Positions 26,336-35,051 of a stretch of DNA of 64,000 nucleotides are shown here, piece by piece. Position numbers and translations under genes: made by a program. The DNA comes from Microbulbifer halophilus (GTDB taxonomy: Bacteria > Pseudomonadota > Gammaproteobacteria > Pseudomonadales > Cellvibrionaceae), in contig NZ_JAPIVK010000008.1 of the NCBI RefSeq assembly GCF_026183675.1, forward strand, positions 1-64,000, in the 5' to 3' direction. How positions within the stretch are numbered: the stretch's first letter is position 1; every line of letters begins with the position of its first letter. A model generated the notes under the pieces. It did no database searches and had not been told where the DNA came from. It saw only the letters and a list, made by a program, of their open reading frames with translations.

Positions 26336-26722
26336 GGAATTCCGACAGAAAATCCGCTATCACCCCGTACAGTTCCCTCTCCCGCGGGGAGAGGGTTAGG
26401 GAGGGGGGGCCTTCGATGCCCTCTCCCCTGGCCCCTCTCCCGGTGGGAGAGGGGAGCTATTTTTTTGGGTTTCCGGGGCGGAATTCCGTCAGAGAATTCA
26501 CTATCACCCCATACAGTTCCCTCCCCCTCGGGGAGAGGGTTAGGGAGAGGGGGCGCCGTTCGAGGCCCTCTCCCCCGGCCCCTCTCCCGGTGGGAGAGGG
26601 GAGCTATTTTTTGGGGTTTCAGGGCGGGATTCCGACAGAGAATTCACTATTACCCCATACAATTCCCTCTCCCACGGGGAGAGGGTTAGGGAGAGGGGGT
26701 GCCGTTCGATGCCCTCTCCCCG
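26336..26722. repeat. Array of REP-like palindromic repeats between rnr and rlmB
   Basis: Two and a half copies of a unit with a period of 144-146 bp (starts near 26336, 26480 and 26626). Each has paired CCCTCTCCC/GGGAGAGGG arms, a GCCGTTCGA spacer, and a CCCTCTCCCGG hairpin followed by GAGCTATTTTTT. Related elements lie at 34312, 39388 and 42060. They are noncoding; the frames that cross them are chance products. They resemble gammaproteobacterial REP/BIME elements. Confidence 0.88.
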
Positions 26723-26740
26723 TGACTGGAACAAAACACC

Positions 26741-27496
26741 ATGCCCGACCAGATCGTCTACGGCTTCCACGCCGTCCAGGCCCTGTTAAAGAGTTCCCCG
26801 CACCAGGTGCGGGAACTGCTGCTACTGCGCGGCCGCAAAGACCAGCGCCTGCAGAAAATCCTCAGCCAAGCGCAAAAAAACAATATCAAACTGCGCCAGG
26901 TGGATCGCCGCGCGCTGGACGAAAAAGTCGGCGACGACGGCAACCACCAGGGCGTGGTCGCCGTCTGTGCCGGGCAGGCGAAAGTCCACGACGAACGCTT
27001 CCTGAAAGAGTTACTGAAAAAACTGGAGGAAAAAGGCGAGACGCCTTTCCTGCTGATTCTCGATGGCGTCACCGACCCGCACAATCTCGGCGCCTGCCTG
27101 CGCTCCGCCGAGGCGGCCGGCGTACACGCGGTCATCGCCCCCAAGGACAAATCCGCCGGCCTCACGCCCACCGCGCGCAAGGTCGCCTGCGGTGCCGCGG
27201 AAATATTGCCCTTCGTCACCGTCACCAATCTGGCGCGCACCATGCAGCAATTGCAGCAGGCCGGCCTGTGGTTGTACGGCGCCGCCGGCGAGGCGGAACA
27301 GAATATTTACCAGGTTTCACTCACCGGCCCGCTGGTACTGGTAATGGGTGCTGAGGGTTCCGGCCTGCGCCGCCTGACCCGGGAAAACTGTGATCACCTG
27401 ATCAAGATCCCCATGGCCGGCGAAGTCAGCAGCCTGAACGTCTCCGTCGCCACCGGTGTCTGCCTGTTCGAAGCGGTGCGCCAGCGTCGGGCCTGA
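26741..27496 (+). CDS. rlmB: 23S rRNA (guanosine-2'-O-)-methyltransferase RlmB
   Basis: SPOUT-class enzyme that methylates the ribose of G2251 (E. coli numbering) in 23S rRNA, using S-adenosylmethionine. 251 residues, close to the family length. Seen: N-terminal substrate-binding domain ([11 protein letters not shown]), then the knotted domain with [34 protein letters not shown] and [20 protein letters not shown]. It starts at ATG 26741. Only a weak GGAA precedes it, so leaderless-like or low translation is possible. It may be co-transcribed with rnr through the repeat array. Confidence 0.95.
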   Translation: MPDQIVYGFHAVQALLKSSPHQVRELLLLRGRKDQRLQKILSQAQKNNIKLRQVDRRALDEKVGDDGNHQGVVAVCAGQAKVHDERFLKELLKKLEEKGETPFLLILDGVTDPHNLGACLRSAEAAGVHAVIAPKDKSAGLTPTARKVACGAAEILPFVTVTNLARTMQQLQQAGLWLYGAAGEAEQNIYQVSLTGPLVLVMGAEGSGLRRLTRENCDHLIKIPMAGEVSSLNVSVATGVCLFEAVRQRRA

Positions 27497-27557
27497 CGCC
27501 CGGTCCCTGCCCGCGAAAACTCCCTCCTTTCACGGCCGTCCGCTTTCCCCTTCCCAT

Positions 27558-27584
27558 AAAAAAGGCCGGGTCTGGGACCCGGCC
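27558..27584 (-). terminator. Terminator of the subtilase gene
   Basis: A 9-bp stem (27564-27572 with 27576-27584) with a three-base loop. The plus-strand A run at 27558-27563 is the T tract for minus-strand transcription. There is no T tract on the plus strand, so it is not the terminator of rlmB. Confidence 0.88.
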
Positions 27585-27614
27585 AACTCCAAGCAACAAG
27601 AAACAGCGGGAGAT

Positions 27615-28766
27615 TTACAGGTGAATGATGGAATCCGGGTCGCCGTCCGGGTCACCGCTGACGGTACCGTCGGTATTCGGATTGCCGTTGGTCATCATCA
27701 TCACCGCGCAGGCGTGGGGTGAGGCCATGGAGGTACCGGAATAGGTGGTGGTACCGCCGCCCATGGCCGTGGACAGGACATCCACGCCGGGTGCCGCATA
27801 GTCCACCGGCGGATTGCCCCAGTTGGACCAGGAGGGCATGGTATCGGCGTCGTCATGGGCGGAGATGGTGCGCACATAGGTGCCGTTGGCGCGCGCCGGC
27901 GAGTGGTTGTTGGCGTCGTCGCCGTCGTTGCCCGCGGCCAGCACGAAGTAGGCGCCGGAGTTCTCCGAAGCGGCCACGACCGCATCGTCCAGATCCTGGC
28001 TGACCCCGCCGCCGAGGCTCATATTGGCGCAGTCGCCGGGAGCGGCGTTGGCACCCACATAGTCGATGCCGGCGATCACGCCGGAGGTGGTGCCGGAACC
28101 GCGCTTGTCCAGCACCTTGACCGGGATCACGGTGGCGTTGGCGGCCACCCCGACCACGTCGATACCATTGTCGATCGCGCCCACGGTGCCGGCCACATGG
28201 GTGCCGTGGCCGTGGTCGTCATCGATCTTGTCCTTGCTCGGGCCGCGGGTGAAGGCGGTGAAGCCGCGGCTGCCGTCCACGTTCAGGTCGGCGTGGTCCA
28301 GGTCGATGCCGGTGTCGATGATCCAGGCATCGCGGCCGCTGCCGTCGACACTGCCGCCCACCCGCGCAATACCCCAGGGGGTGACCTGGCCGGCGGTGCC
28401 GATGTCGTCGGAATCCGGTTGCGCGCTGACGCGGACGACGCTGTCCGGGGTCATGCGCAGGATGGAGGAGTCGCCGCCGAATACCGCGCTGGCCGCAGTG
28501 CACGACAGGTTGAGAGTGGCCCCCTTGATGGTATGCCGGTACACGTATTGCGCCGCCGCGTTGGCGTGACCGGCCGCCCGGGCCCGGGCGGCCAGGCGCT
28601 TGGCGGTGCCCACCGCATCCGCGCCGGAGAAACTGTCGTGGAAGCGCACAATACACCGGTTGTGCACGTCGGCGACGGCGGGGCTGGTGGTGAAGCTCGG
28701 CTGGTTGGCCTGGGTTACTGCGCTCGCCGAAACGGCAATAGCCGCGATGAATAGTTTTTGTCTCAT
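27615..28766 (-). CDS. Secreted S8-family serine protease (subtilase)
   Basis: Extracellular or periplasmic subtilisin-like protease of 383 residues. Seen: signal peptide (residues 1-20, ending TQA-NQP), then an I9-like propeptide (about 35-115, with RCIVRFHDSF and YVYRHTIKGATLNLS). The catalytic domain has Asp151 in IIDTGID, His187 in GHGTHVAGT, oxyanion Asn280 in AAGNDG and Ser346 in SGTSMASPH, so the triad is complete. It ends soon after the catalytic serine region with an Asp/Gly-rich tail and no P-domain or PPC domain, which is short for this family. Three Cys fall in the mature region. A strong terminator follows. Confidence 0.93.
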   Translation of the reverse strand: MRQKLFIAAIAVSASAVTQANQPSFTTSPAVADVHNRCIVRFHDSFSGADAVGTAKRLAARARAAGHANAAAQYVYRHTIKGATLNLSCTAASAVFGGDSSILRMTPDSVVRVSAQPDSDDIGTAGQVTPWGIARVGGSVDGSGRDAWIIDTGIDLDHADLNVDGSRGFTAFTRGPSKDKIDDDHGHGTHVAGTVGAIDNGIDVVGVAANATVIPVKVLDKRGSGTTSGVIAGIDYVGANAAPGDCANMSLGGGVSQDLDDAVVAASENSGAYFVLAAGNDGDDANNHSPARANGTYVRTISAHDDADTMPSWSNWGNPPVDYAAPGVDVLSTAMGGGTTTYSGTSMASPHACAVMMMTNGNPNTDGTVSGDPDGDPDSIIHL

Positions 28767-29216
28767 GTCAAAGTTTACCTTGTGATTTATTATTGGATGC
28801 CGGGGAAACTCCGGCGGGGATCGGATATCCGACCACTGAACCAGGTGATACTTCGACGCAACAACACAGAACTGCGCCTACCGGGCAAACAGATACCCGT
28901 GCACAACTTCTCTCGGGCGTGACAGATTGCCGCCGGCGCCAGTCTGCCGCCGGCCATGGCAATCGCCCGTCGAATGAAGCTAGCGAAGAGGGTGTGCAAT
29001 TACAATTACGCACAATCCGGATTTTTGAGATTTAAATCGTTATTTTTCGCGCGTAATTAAAATTAAATTGCGCCTGGAACTTTTTGTATAGCATTTTCGT
29101 GTAAGTGCCTTATGCGCACGAAATCTGTTTTGGAAAAATTATTTTTTTGCGGAACCTTTTGGCGGTCTTCTGCGTGTTAATAGTTCGATCGGGGTTATCG
29201 GCAAAGGAGCAATGGG
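28767..29216. other. Intergenic region between the subtilase and ECF sigma genes
   Basis: About 450 bp between divergent genes. I see no gene. The 29.0-29.2 kb half is AT-rich and holds a candidate ECF-type promoter (29076-29102), listed separately. Confidence 0.5.
29076..29102 (+). promoter_or_regulatory. Candidate ECF-sigma promoter upstream of the sigma factor gene
   Basis: GGAAC (29076-29080) followed by T residues matches the AAC-containing -35 of ECF promoters. TCGTGT lies about 16 bases further at the -10 position. It sits 115 bp before the sigma gene, as expected for autoregulation. The match is short, so this is a suggestion only. Confidence 0.35.
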
Positions 29217-29783
29217 TTGAGTCTGATGCAGTTTTTCCGCGGCCGCGCAGCGCCGCAGGACCGCTTTACCGCCCTGGTGCGCCCGCATCTCCGGCTGATG
29301 TACCGCATGGCCTACCGCTGGACGCAGAATTCCGCCGAGGCCGAAGACCTGGTGCAGGATGTGCTGACGCGCCTTTTCCCCCGGCTGGAGGAGCTGGCGG
29401 CGGTGGACAAGCCCGGCCCCTGGCTGGTCAAGGTGCTCTACCGCCGGCATGTGGACCTCTATCGCCGCCGCGTCAGTTCGCCCATCGACGACAGCGTCCA
29501 CTGGGACAGCGACGACGCCTTCTTCCGCGAGCGACTGATCGACGAGCGCGACGACTACCGGCGTCTGGAACTGCAGCGGACCCTCAACCGGGCCCTGGAG
29601 GGGCTGGACGAGGGCTGGCGCGATGTAGTGTTGCTGCACGATGTGGAGGGTCACACGGCGCTGGAAGTGGCGGAGATCCTGGAAATCAATGTGGGCACGG
29701 TGAAATCCCGACTGCACCGGGCGCGCAAAAAACTGAGAATTGCGCTGCAGCCGGGAACCATCGAGCGCAGTTACGCGTGTTAA
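29217..29783 (+). CDS. ECF-family RNA polymerase sigma factor
   Basis: Alternative sigma factor of the extracytoplasmic-function group, 188 residues. Seen: region 2 (YRMAYRWTQNSAEAEDLVQDVLTRLF and the RHVDLYRRR that follows) and region 4 (LDEGWRDVVLLHDVEGHTALEVAEIL and VGTVKSRLHRARKKLR, the -35-binding helix-turn-helix). Starts at TTG 29217, with AAGGAG seven bases upstream. The nearby ATG 29212 runs into a stop at once. The anti-sigma gene follows 20 bp after the stop, so the pair is an operon. It probably controls the two envelope proteins downstream. Confidence 0.93.
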   Translation: MSLMQFFRGRAAPQDRFTALVRPHLRLMYRMAYRWTQNSAEAEDLVQDVLTRLFPRLEELAAVDKPGPWLVKVLYRRHVDLYRRRVSSPIDDSVHWDSDDAFFRERLIDERDDYRRLELQRTLNRALEGLDEGWRDVVLLHDVEGHTALEVAEILEINVGTVKSRLHRARKKLRIALQPGTIERSYAC

Positions 29784-29803
29784 CCGGTGTCGAGGAGGTG
29801 AGT

Positions 29804-30427
29804 ATGGATTGTAATCAGGCCAGGCGGGAACTGGAGCTGATGCGCGAGCAGAACAGCGCTGACTTGTTGGCTCATCTTCGTCGGTGCGCCGACTGTCGCG
29901 AAGGCGCCGAGGATCTCAGAATTGCGCGCCTGCTGCGCACCATGCCGGCGCCGGAACCGGCGGAGGATTTCGAACGGCGCGCGCTGGCCGCGGCAATGCC
30001 ACAGAGCCGGGAGCGTTCCCGTGTGCGCGGTTGGCAGCTGGCGACCGCCGCCAGCCTGCTGCTGGCGGTGCTGATGGCAGTGCCCCGCTGGCAACAGCCG
30101 GCGGCACCTGCCCCCGAGGCGGTGGCGGCACTGCCGGTCAGCGTCTCCCTGGATACGCCCCGCAGCCTTTCGGGCGCCACCATTCAGGTCTCCCTGCCGC
30201 CCAATCTGGCGTTGGAGGGCTACGGCGATGCCCGGCAACTGCAGTGGCAGGCGGACCTGAGCGCCGGCGCCAACCGGCTGACCCTGCCGGTGCAGATGCG
30301 ACAGACGGGCGGCGAGGCGGAAATAGTGATCCGCATCGAGCACGAGGGCGCGCGCAGAGAGTTCCGGGTGCCGGTTCAGGCTGGGTCCGCCGACAGATCC
30401 CGGCCGCAGCCGACGACAAAAATTTGA
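29804..30427 (+). CDS. Zinc-type transmembrane anti-sigma factor
   Basis: A 207-residue membrane protein expected to hold the preceding sigma factor inactive. Seen: a short N-terminal cytoplasmic domain with the ZAS motif H-x3-C-x2-C (His24, Cys28, Cys31 in HLRRCADC). One transmembrane helix lies at about 77-97 (LATAASLLLAVLMAVPRW). A periplasmic immunoglobulin-like beta domain follows (VSLDTPRSLSGATIQVSLPPNL, GANRLTLPVQM). Starts at ATG 29804 with GGAGG five bases upstream; longer upstream frames overlap the sigma gene and are not real. The periplasmic domain is the likely sensor, but the signal is unknown. Confidence 0.88.
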   Translation: MDCNQARRELELMREQNSADLLAHLRRCADCREGAEDLRIARLLRTMPAPEPAEDFERRALAAAMPQSRERSRVRGWQLATAASLLLAVLMAVPRWQQPAAPAPEAVAALPVSVSLDTPRSLSGATIQVSLPPNLALEGYGDARQLQWQADLSAGANRLTLPVQMRQTGGEAEIVIRIEHEGARREFRVPVQAGSADRSRPQPTTKI

Positions 30428-30464
30428 CGACCCTTCCCCAAAACACAGAAGTGAGGCTCAGAAA

Positions 30465-31025
30465 ATGGATAAATTCAGTAGAACAGTGTCCCTGGCACTG
30501 CTTGTCTCCGCGCCGTTGAGCGCGCCGGTCTTCGCCGACGGCGAGGATCTGGACGTGACGGTGAGCGTGGTGGAGGCCGACGATACGGTCGAGGATGCGG
30601 TGAATGTGATCGAGCTGCCGGAAGAGGCCAGCGACACGGCCAGAGAGGCCGCCGCCTTGGGTCTCTCCACTGCCAATGCGGCCCGCCAGCGCGGTGAAGA
30701 GGAAACCGGTGAAGAGCCGGAGGGCTCCGGAGAAATGCAGGCCGCTGCCGGCGGTGTCGCCGAGCAGGCCTCGGAGCGGGCCAGGGAGGCGGTGAAAAAC
30801 GCCGAGGGCGCCGCCCGGGATGCGGCGAGCAACGCCAGTGAAGCCGCTGAGGAAGCGCTGAACAATGCCCTGTCCGGCGGCGCGGAAGAAAATGTGCCCG
30901 AGGATGTGCTGGACAACATTCCCGAAGACGTCCGCGATCACCTGCCGCTGGATCCGGATTCCGCGGTCGACGACGCGACCGACAATATCCCGGACGATCT
31001 TCCGGGCAATGTTCCGGGAAGCTGA
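30465..31025 (+). CDS. Acidic exported protein of unknown function (sigma/anti-sigma operon)
   Basis: 186 residues. Seen: signal peptide ending VFA-DGE near residue 25. The mature protein is very acidic and Ala/Glu-rich, with a likely helical middle (AREAVKNAEGAARDAASNASEAAEEAL). A C-terminal tail repeats NxPEDVxDNIPEDV and DNIPDDLPGNVPG. No Cys and no known domain. It lies 37 bp after the anti-sigma gene on the same strand, so it is probably part of the ECF regulon. Low complexity makes database assignment hard; a periplasmic buffering or cation-binding role is only a guess. Confidence 0.75.
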   Translation: MDKFSRTVSLALLVSAPLSAPVFADGEDLDVTVSVVEADDTVEDAVNVIELPEEASDTAREAAALGLSTANAARQRGEEETGEEPEGSGEMQAAAGGVAEQASERAREAVKNAEGAARDAASNASEAAEEALNNALSGGAEENVPEDVLDNIPEDVRDHLPLDPDSAVDDATDNIPDDLPGNVPGS

Positions 31026-31114
31026 GTTGGCAGCCGGAACGGGCGGGCGCGGGGCCCGGCGTTCGGTGTGGCAGCCGGCGCGGACCCCGAAGTCCGGAAT
31101 ATGAAGTTGCAGAT

Positions 31115-31137
31115 GGCCGGGCGGCAACGTCCCGGCC
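31115..31137 (+). other. GC-rich hairpin between the acidic-protein and barrel genes
   Basis: A 7-bp stem (31115-31121 with 31131-31137) followed by a weak T-rich stretch. It may attenuate transcription into the next gene or only mark an mRNA processing point. Confidence 0.4.
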
Positions 31138-31168
31138 GTCCTTGTTTGGGGACGACGAGACAATAACA

Positions 31169-32485
31169 ATGTGGTTCAAGACATCAATAATGGCATCACT
31201 TCTGGGGCTGGTCAGCGCTGCCCCGATGGCACAGGCGCAGGACGATTTTGCCCGCGGCACGGCGGCGTTCAAGAGCGGCGAATACCGGCGCGCCCTGGCG
31301 CTGTTCGAAACGGAGCGCCGCCGGGGCGGGAGTAGCGCGAAGCTGACATACAACATCGGCGTCAGCCACTTCAAACTGGGCGACTACGCCGAGGCCGGCC
31401 GGTGGTTCGAGCGACTGCTGGAGTATCCGCAGTGGCGCGACCTGGCGCGCTTCCAACTGGGGCTGGTGGCGGAGAAAGGGGGCGACAGCGCCCGCGCCAG
31501 GGAACACTACCGAGCGGTGCAGGCGCGGGCCGAATCCGACAGGCTGCGCGCGCTGTCGGGCAAGCGCCTGGCCGCGCTGGCACCGAGTGAGCCGCGCACC
31601 GCTACCGCCTCGAGGCAATGGACGGCCCTCGCCAGCGCCTCCGCCGGCTTTACCGACAACGCCTTCGCCCTGCAGGACGAACTGCTGGTGGACTCCACCC
31701 TGGCCGAAGACCGCTACTCGGAAGTGTTCGCCTGGGGGCAGTACCGCCTGGCGGGTACCGCGGACAACGGCTGGCGACTGCAGGGCTTCGCCTACCGCCG
31801 CGGCTACGCCGAGTACGACTCGCTGGATATCGACAGCTACAACCTGGGGGTGTCCCGCGACCTGAGCTGGAACGGCTGGCGCCTGGAACTGGGCGCCGCC
31901 GCCGAAAGCACCTCGCTGGGCGGCGAGTCCCTCGCCCGGACCACCCGCTTCACCGGCCGGTTGCAGCGGGCGTTCGCCGGCAACCGTGTCAGTCTCGCCT
32001 ACCTGCCCGGCCACTACAGCGGCGGCAGCGACTACAGGCACCTGGATGGCTGGCGCCACCGCGTCGAGGCAAAGCTCGCGCGACCGCTGGGGCGGGCGAC
32101 CGTCAATGCCCTCTATCGGCTGGACATCGACGACCGGGCGGACCTGGAGCGCGACAACGGCGACTTCTACAGCTATTCCCCCACCCGGCACAGTGCCGCT
32201 GTCGAGCTGGAGTGGCCGCTGCGGGACAACTGGACGCTGTCCGCCGGCGTCGAGTACCGCACCAGTGACTACGACGGCCTCAACACCCTGACGGACACCG
32301 ACGGCACCGCAAAGGAAAAGGCCCGGGAAGGCGAGCGGGTGAAATCCTGGCTGGAGTCGCAGCTCTACCTGTCACCGCGACTGCGGCTGGCCGGCAAAGT
32401 CTCCATTGCGGACAACGAGGAGAACTTCGCCCTGTATACCCACGACAGGACCGAGGCCAGTCTGGGGCTCCGCTACACCTTCTGA
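31169..32485 (+). CDS. TPR-containing outer-membrane beta-barrel protein
   Basis: 438 residues. Seen: signal peptide ending AQA-QDD (about 24 residues), then tetratricopeptide repeats (about 25-130: ARGTAAFKSGEYRRALALFE, YNIGVSHFKLGDYAEAGRWFE, RFQLGLVAEKGGDSARAREHY). From about 155 to the end come alternating amphipathic strands rich in Tyr/Trp/Arg, finishing EASLGLRYTF with the C-terminal Phe used by the BAM machinery. The layout recalls Slam/SLAM-like or polysaccharide-export TPR-barrel proteins, but I cannot assign one. ATG 31169 gives a clean signal peptide; the frame opens earlier at 31142. Last gene of the sigma/anti-sigma operon, 143 bp after the acidic protein. Confidence 0.8.
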   Translation: MWFKTSIMASLLGLVSAAPMAQAQDDFARGTAAFKSGEYRRALALFETERRRGGSSAKLTYNIGVSHFKLGDYAEAGRWFERLLEYPQWRDLARFQLGLVAEKGGDSARAREHYRAVQARAESDRLRALSGKRLAALAPSEPRTATASRQWTALASASAGFTDNAFALQDELLVDSTLAEDRYSEVFAWGQYRLAGTADNGWRLQGFAYRRGYAEYDSLDIDSYNLGVSRDLSWNGWRLELGAAAESTSLGGESLARTTRFTGRLQRAFAGNRVSLAYLPGHYSGGSDYRHLDGWRHRVEAKLARPLGRATVNALYRLDIDDRADLERDNGDFYSYSPTRHSAAVELEWPLRDNWTLSAGVEYRTSDYDGLNTLTDTDGTAKEKAREGERVKSWLESQLYLSPRLRLAGKVSIADNEENFALYTHDRTEASLGLRYTF

Positions 32486-32549
32486 GCCGGGTTGCGGAGC
32501 CTGCCTGCCCCCCGGTAGCTCCGGGGCGCGGGCCCCCGCATTGATCAAC

Positions 32550-32578
32550 TTGCAACCACTCCCCCGACCCCATAGAAT
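32550..32578 (+). promoter_or_regulatory. Sigma-70 promoter of the rpsF operon
   Basis: TTGCAA (32550-32555), a 17-bp spacer and TAGAAT (32573-32578), about 100 bp before rpsF. The spacing is ideal and five bases of each hexamer, or nearly so, fit the consensus. Confidence 0.72.
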
Positions 32579-32677
32579 ACGCCGCCCGCAACAGGCCTGC
32601 GGTCCATCCCCGGGCCCGTTGCCCTCCTTGCCTCATCGGATAACCCGGGAGGCTGTTTTAACCCGTAAGGAGCAACA

Positions 32678-33145
32678 ATGCGTCATTACGAAATCGTATT
32701 CCTGGTCCACCCGGACCAGAGCGAGCAGGTGCCCGGCATGGTCGACCGCTACAGCGCGACCATCAAGGACAGCGGTGGCCAGATCCACCGCCTGGAAGAC
32801 TGGGGCCGCCGCCGCCTGGCCTACCCGATCAACAAGATCCACAAAGCGCACTATGTGCTGATGAACGTCGAGTGTACGGACGCGGCTCTGGAAGAGCTGA
32901 CCACCAACTTCCGTTACAACGACGCCGTCATCCGCAACCTGGTAATCCGCGAAGACGAGGCGATCACCGACGAGAGCCCGATCATGAAGGCGGAAAAAGA
33001 GAGCCGTGAGCGCAAGGCCGCCCGCCAGGAACGCACCGAGCGTCGCGAGAAGCGGGACGAGAAGAAGGAAGACAAGAAAGAAGAGACGTCTTCCTCCGAG
33101 ACAGCGGAAGAGAAGTCTTCCGACAACGCCGAAAGCGACAAGTAA
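32678..33145 (+). CDS. rpsF: Ribosomal protein bS6
   Basis: Small-subunit protein that pairs with bS18 on the 30S platform. 155 residues. Seen: [21 protein letters not shown] at the start and [21 protein letters not shown] with HYVLMNVE, the family hallmarks. The C-terminus is a long charged Lys/Glu/Ser tail (about residues 105-155), longer than E. coli S6. The start has AAGGAG seven bases upstream. First gene of rpsF-rpsR-membrane protein-rplI. Confidence 0.97.
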   Translation: MRHYEIVFLVHPDQSEQVPGMVDRYSATIKDSGGQIHRLEDWGRRRLAYPINKIHKAHYVLMNVECTDAALEELTTNFRYNDAVIRNLVIREDEAITDESPIMKAEKESRERKAARQERTERREKRDEKKEDKKEETSSSETAEEKSSDNAESDK

Positions 33146-33157
33146 GGGGATTATCAG

Positions 33158-33388
33158 ATGGCACGTTTTTTCCGTCGTCGCAAGTTCTGCCGTTTCACCG
33201 CCGAAGGCGTCAAGCGTATCGACTACAAGGATCTCGATACCCTGAAGGCCTACGTCTCCGAAACCGGCAAGATTGTTCCGAGCCGTATCACCGGCACCAA
33301 AGCCAGATACCAGCGCCAGCTGTCCACCGCAGTCAAGCGCGCCCGCTACCTGGCCCTGCTGCCGTACACCGACAGCCACGAAGGCTGA
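33158..33388 (+). CDS. rpsR: Ribosomal protein bS18
   Basis: 76 residues. Seen: [53 protein letters not shown] and the basic C-terminal helix [10 protein letters not shown]. It starts 12 bp after rpsF and is its binding partner in the ribosome. Confidence 0.98.
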   Translation: MARFFRRRKFCRFTAEGVKRIDYKDLDTLKAYVSETGKIVPSRITGTKARYQRQLSTAVKRARYLALLPYTDSHEG

Positions 33389-33446
33389 GCCGGAAACCCA
33401 AGGTTTTCGTGCTTAGACACTGTAACAACAGAGACGCTATCTGATC

Positions 33447-34277
33447 GTGCGCGCCCTGGCCGAATTCATCATGCGCGGGCGTGTGCGCGCGGTGCTCACC
33501 ACCATGGTGGGCATTCCGCTGATCAGCCCCGCAGCGTTGGGGCTGGTGAGCCTGCGCCGCGGTGGCAACGACGGCCTGATGGTGCTGGCCTGGGCCATGC
33601 TGCCGGTAGTCGCGGCGGGATTCAGCGGCCTCATGTCGCCGCTGATGATCGGACTGGCCAGCAGCCACTTCGCCGCGGTTTTCTGCGGCGCGCTGGTGCT
33701 GCGCAGCAGCCGCTCCTGGGCCGCGGCCCTGGTGGCGGTGGCGGCGACCGCCGCCGGCGGCATACTGCTCACCGCCTACTTCAGCGGCGGGCTGCTGAAC
33801 AGCCTGCTGGAAGCCGCCGAGGCTTCCGGCGGTGATCAGGCCGGGCAACTGCGGGAGATATTCGGCAGCGAGCCGCTGGCCACCGGCTACCTGAGCTGGG
33901 TTTCGGCGATTACCGCCTCCCTGGCGCTGGTGCTGGGGCGCTACTGGCAGGCGCTGCTGTACAACCCCGGCGGTTTCCGCCAGGAGTTCCACCAGTTGCG
34001 CATGCCGGTGCCGCTGGCGGCGGTGGCCATGCTGGTGTGGGTCTACTGCCTGGTTTCCTCGGACTATGTGTTCTGGGGCGCCGTGGTGGCCTTCCCGGTA
34101 GTGGTGGCCGGCATTGCCCTGATCCACTGGCTGGTGGCCAGTCGCGGCTGGGGCAGGGCACCACTGGTGGCGCTGTACGTCACCCTGGTGATTGCGGCAC
34201 TGCCGCTGGCCGGGTTCCTGTGCGGACTCGCACTGATAGATAGCTGGATCGATATTCGCGGGCGCACCGCCAGGTAA
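33447..34277 (+). CDS. Multi-pass membrane protein of the rpsR-rplI interval
   Basis: 276 residues, about eight hydrophobic helices (for example [55 protein letters not shown]). A protein of this kind sits between rpsR and rplI in Pseudomonas and relatives (DUF2232-like), and its function is unknown. Starts at GTG 33447 with only a weak GAGA upstream. Position in the ribosomal operon is the main clue. It could be a small-molecule carrier, but there is no direct evidence. Confidence 0.78.
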   Translation: MRALAEFIMRGRVRAVLTTMVGIPLISPAALGLVSLRRGGNDGLMVLAWAMLPVVAAGFSGLMSPLMIGLASSHFAAVFCGALVLRSSRSWAAALVAVAATAAGGILLTAYFSGGLLNSLLEAAEASGGDQAGQLREIFGSEPLATGYLSWVSAITASLALVLGRYWQALLYNPGGFRQEFHQLRMPVPLAAVAMLVWVYCLVSSDYVFWGAVVAFPVVVAGIALIHWLVASRGWGRAPLVALYVTLVIAALPLAGFLCGLALIDSWIDIRGRTAR

Positions 34278-34311
34278 CGGGGCGCGTTCCGCACCAAACT
34301 GAAATCGTGAC

Positions 34312-34419
34312 GACTCTCCCCTCCCCCGCTTGCGGGGGAGGGGCCGGGGGAGAGGGCTTCGATCAGCGCCCCCTCTCCCTAACCCTCTCCCCAGGGAGAG
34401 GGAACTCCAGGGGAGAGTC
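34312..34419. repeat. REP-like palindromic element
   Basis: Outer arms GACTCTCCC (34312-34320) and GGGAGAGTC (34411-34419) enclose two further hairpins (CCCTCCCCCGC/GCGGGGGAGGG and CCCTCTCC/GGGAGAGGG). It is the same family as the array at 26336. It lies within the ribosomal operon, before rplI. Confidence 0.85.
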
Positions 34420-34444
34420 ATTACCTGAAATTGAGGAAACCGAG

Positions 34445-34891
34445 ATGGAAGTTATTCTGCTCGATAAAGTAGGCAAGCTGGGCAATGTGGGCGACCGCGT
34501 TGACGTGAAGGCCGGCTTCGGCCGCAACTTCCTGCTGCCGACCGGCAAGGCGATCCCGGCCACCAAGGCCAACATCGCCGATTTCGAAGCCAAGCGCGCC
34601 GAGCTGGAAGCCGCCGCCGCCGCCAAGGTGAGCGAAGCCGAAGGCCGCGCCGCCAAGCTGGAAGGCCTGTCCGTGACTATCGCCGCCAACGCTGGCGAGG
34701 AAGGCAAGCTGTTCGGCTCCATCGGCACCCGCGACATCGCCGAGGCGATCACCGCCGCCGGCGTCGAAGTGGCCAAGGCCGAAGTGAAGCTGCCGGAGGG
34801 CGCGATGCGCGAAGTGGGCGAGTACGAAGTCGACGTACAGCTGCACGCCGACGTGATCTCCACCGTCAAGGTAGTGGTCGAGGCGGAGTAA
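34445..34891 (+). CDS. rplI: Ribosomal protein bL9
   Basis: Large-subunit protein at the base of the L1 stalk, 148 residues. Seen: [19 protein letters not shown] and [16 protein letters not shown] (N-terminal RNA-binding domain), a long connecting helix rich in Ala/Glu/Lys, and [16 protein letters not shown] with [16 protein letters not shown] (C-terminal domain). ATG 34445 has GAGG about 11 bases upstream and matches the family start. The frame's earlier start at 34307 lies inside the repeat element and is rejected. Confidence 0.97.
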   Translation: MEVILLDKVGKLGNVGDRVDVKAGFGRNFLLPTGKAIPATKANIADFEAKRAELEAAAAAKVSEAEGRAAKLEGLSVTIAANAGEEGKLFGSIGTRDIAEAITAAGVEVAKAEVKLPEGAMREVGEYEVDVQLHADVISTVKVVVEAE

Positions 34892-34977
34892 GCGCCGCGC
34901 ACCGATTCCACCCGGCCCACCTCGGGCAGCCTCTGGCTGCCCGGATTCGCGCCGGGCGAATTGGTCGCGCTACAATC

Positions 34978-35026
34978 GGGCGCTGGATTCCCCGTTGCAA
35001 ACGGGGCGTGTCCAGCGCCCGTTTTT
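34978..35026 (+). terminator. Branched terminator/attenuator between rplI and dnaB
   Basis: Outer 10-bp arms GGGCGCTGGA (34978-34987) and TCCAGCGCCC (35011-35020) enclose an inner CCCCGTT/AACGGGG hairpin and are followed by GTTTTTG. A second GC-rich hairpin (34923-34943) precedes it. TACAAT at 34971-34976, directly before the hairpin, could be a -10 box. It probably ends the ribosomal operon and may attenuate dnaB. Confidence 0.72.
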
Positions 35027-35051
35027 GTTTCCGGTAGCCAGTAAGCCCACT

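Noticed and set aside
26416-27354. 312-codon frame across the repeat array and rlmB
   Set aside because: Pro/Arg/Ser-rich translation of palindromic repeats that continues out of frame through rlmB; a chance product.
29105-29803. N-terminal extension of the anti-sigma frame across the sigma gene
   Set aside because: It overlaps the whole sigma gene in another frame; the anti-sigma start at 29804 has an ideal ribosome binding site and begins directly before the ZAS domain.
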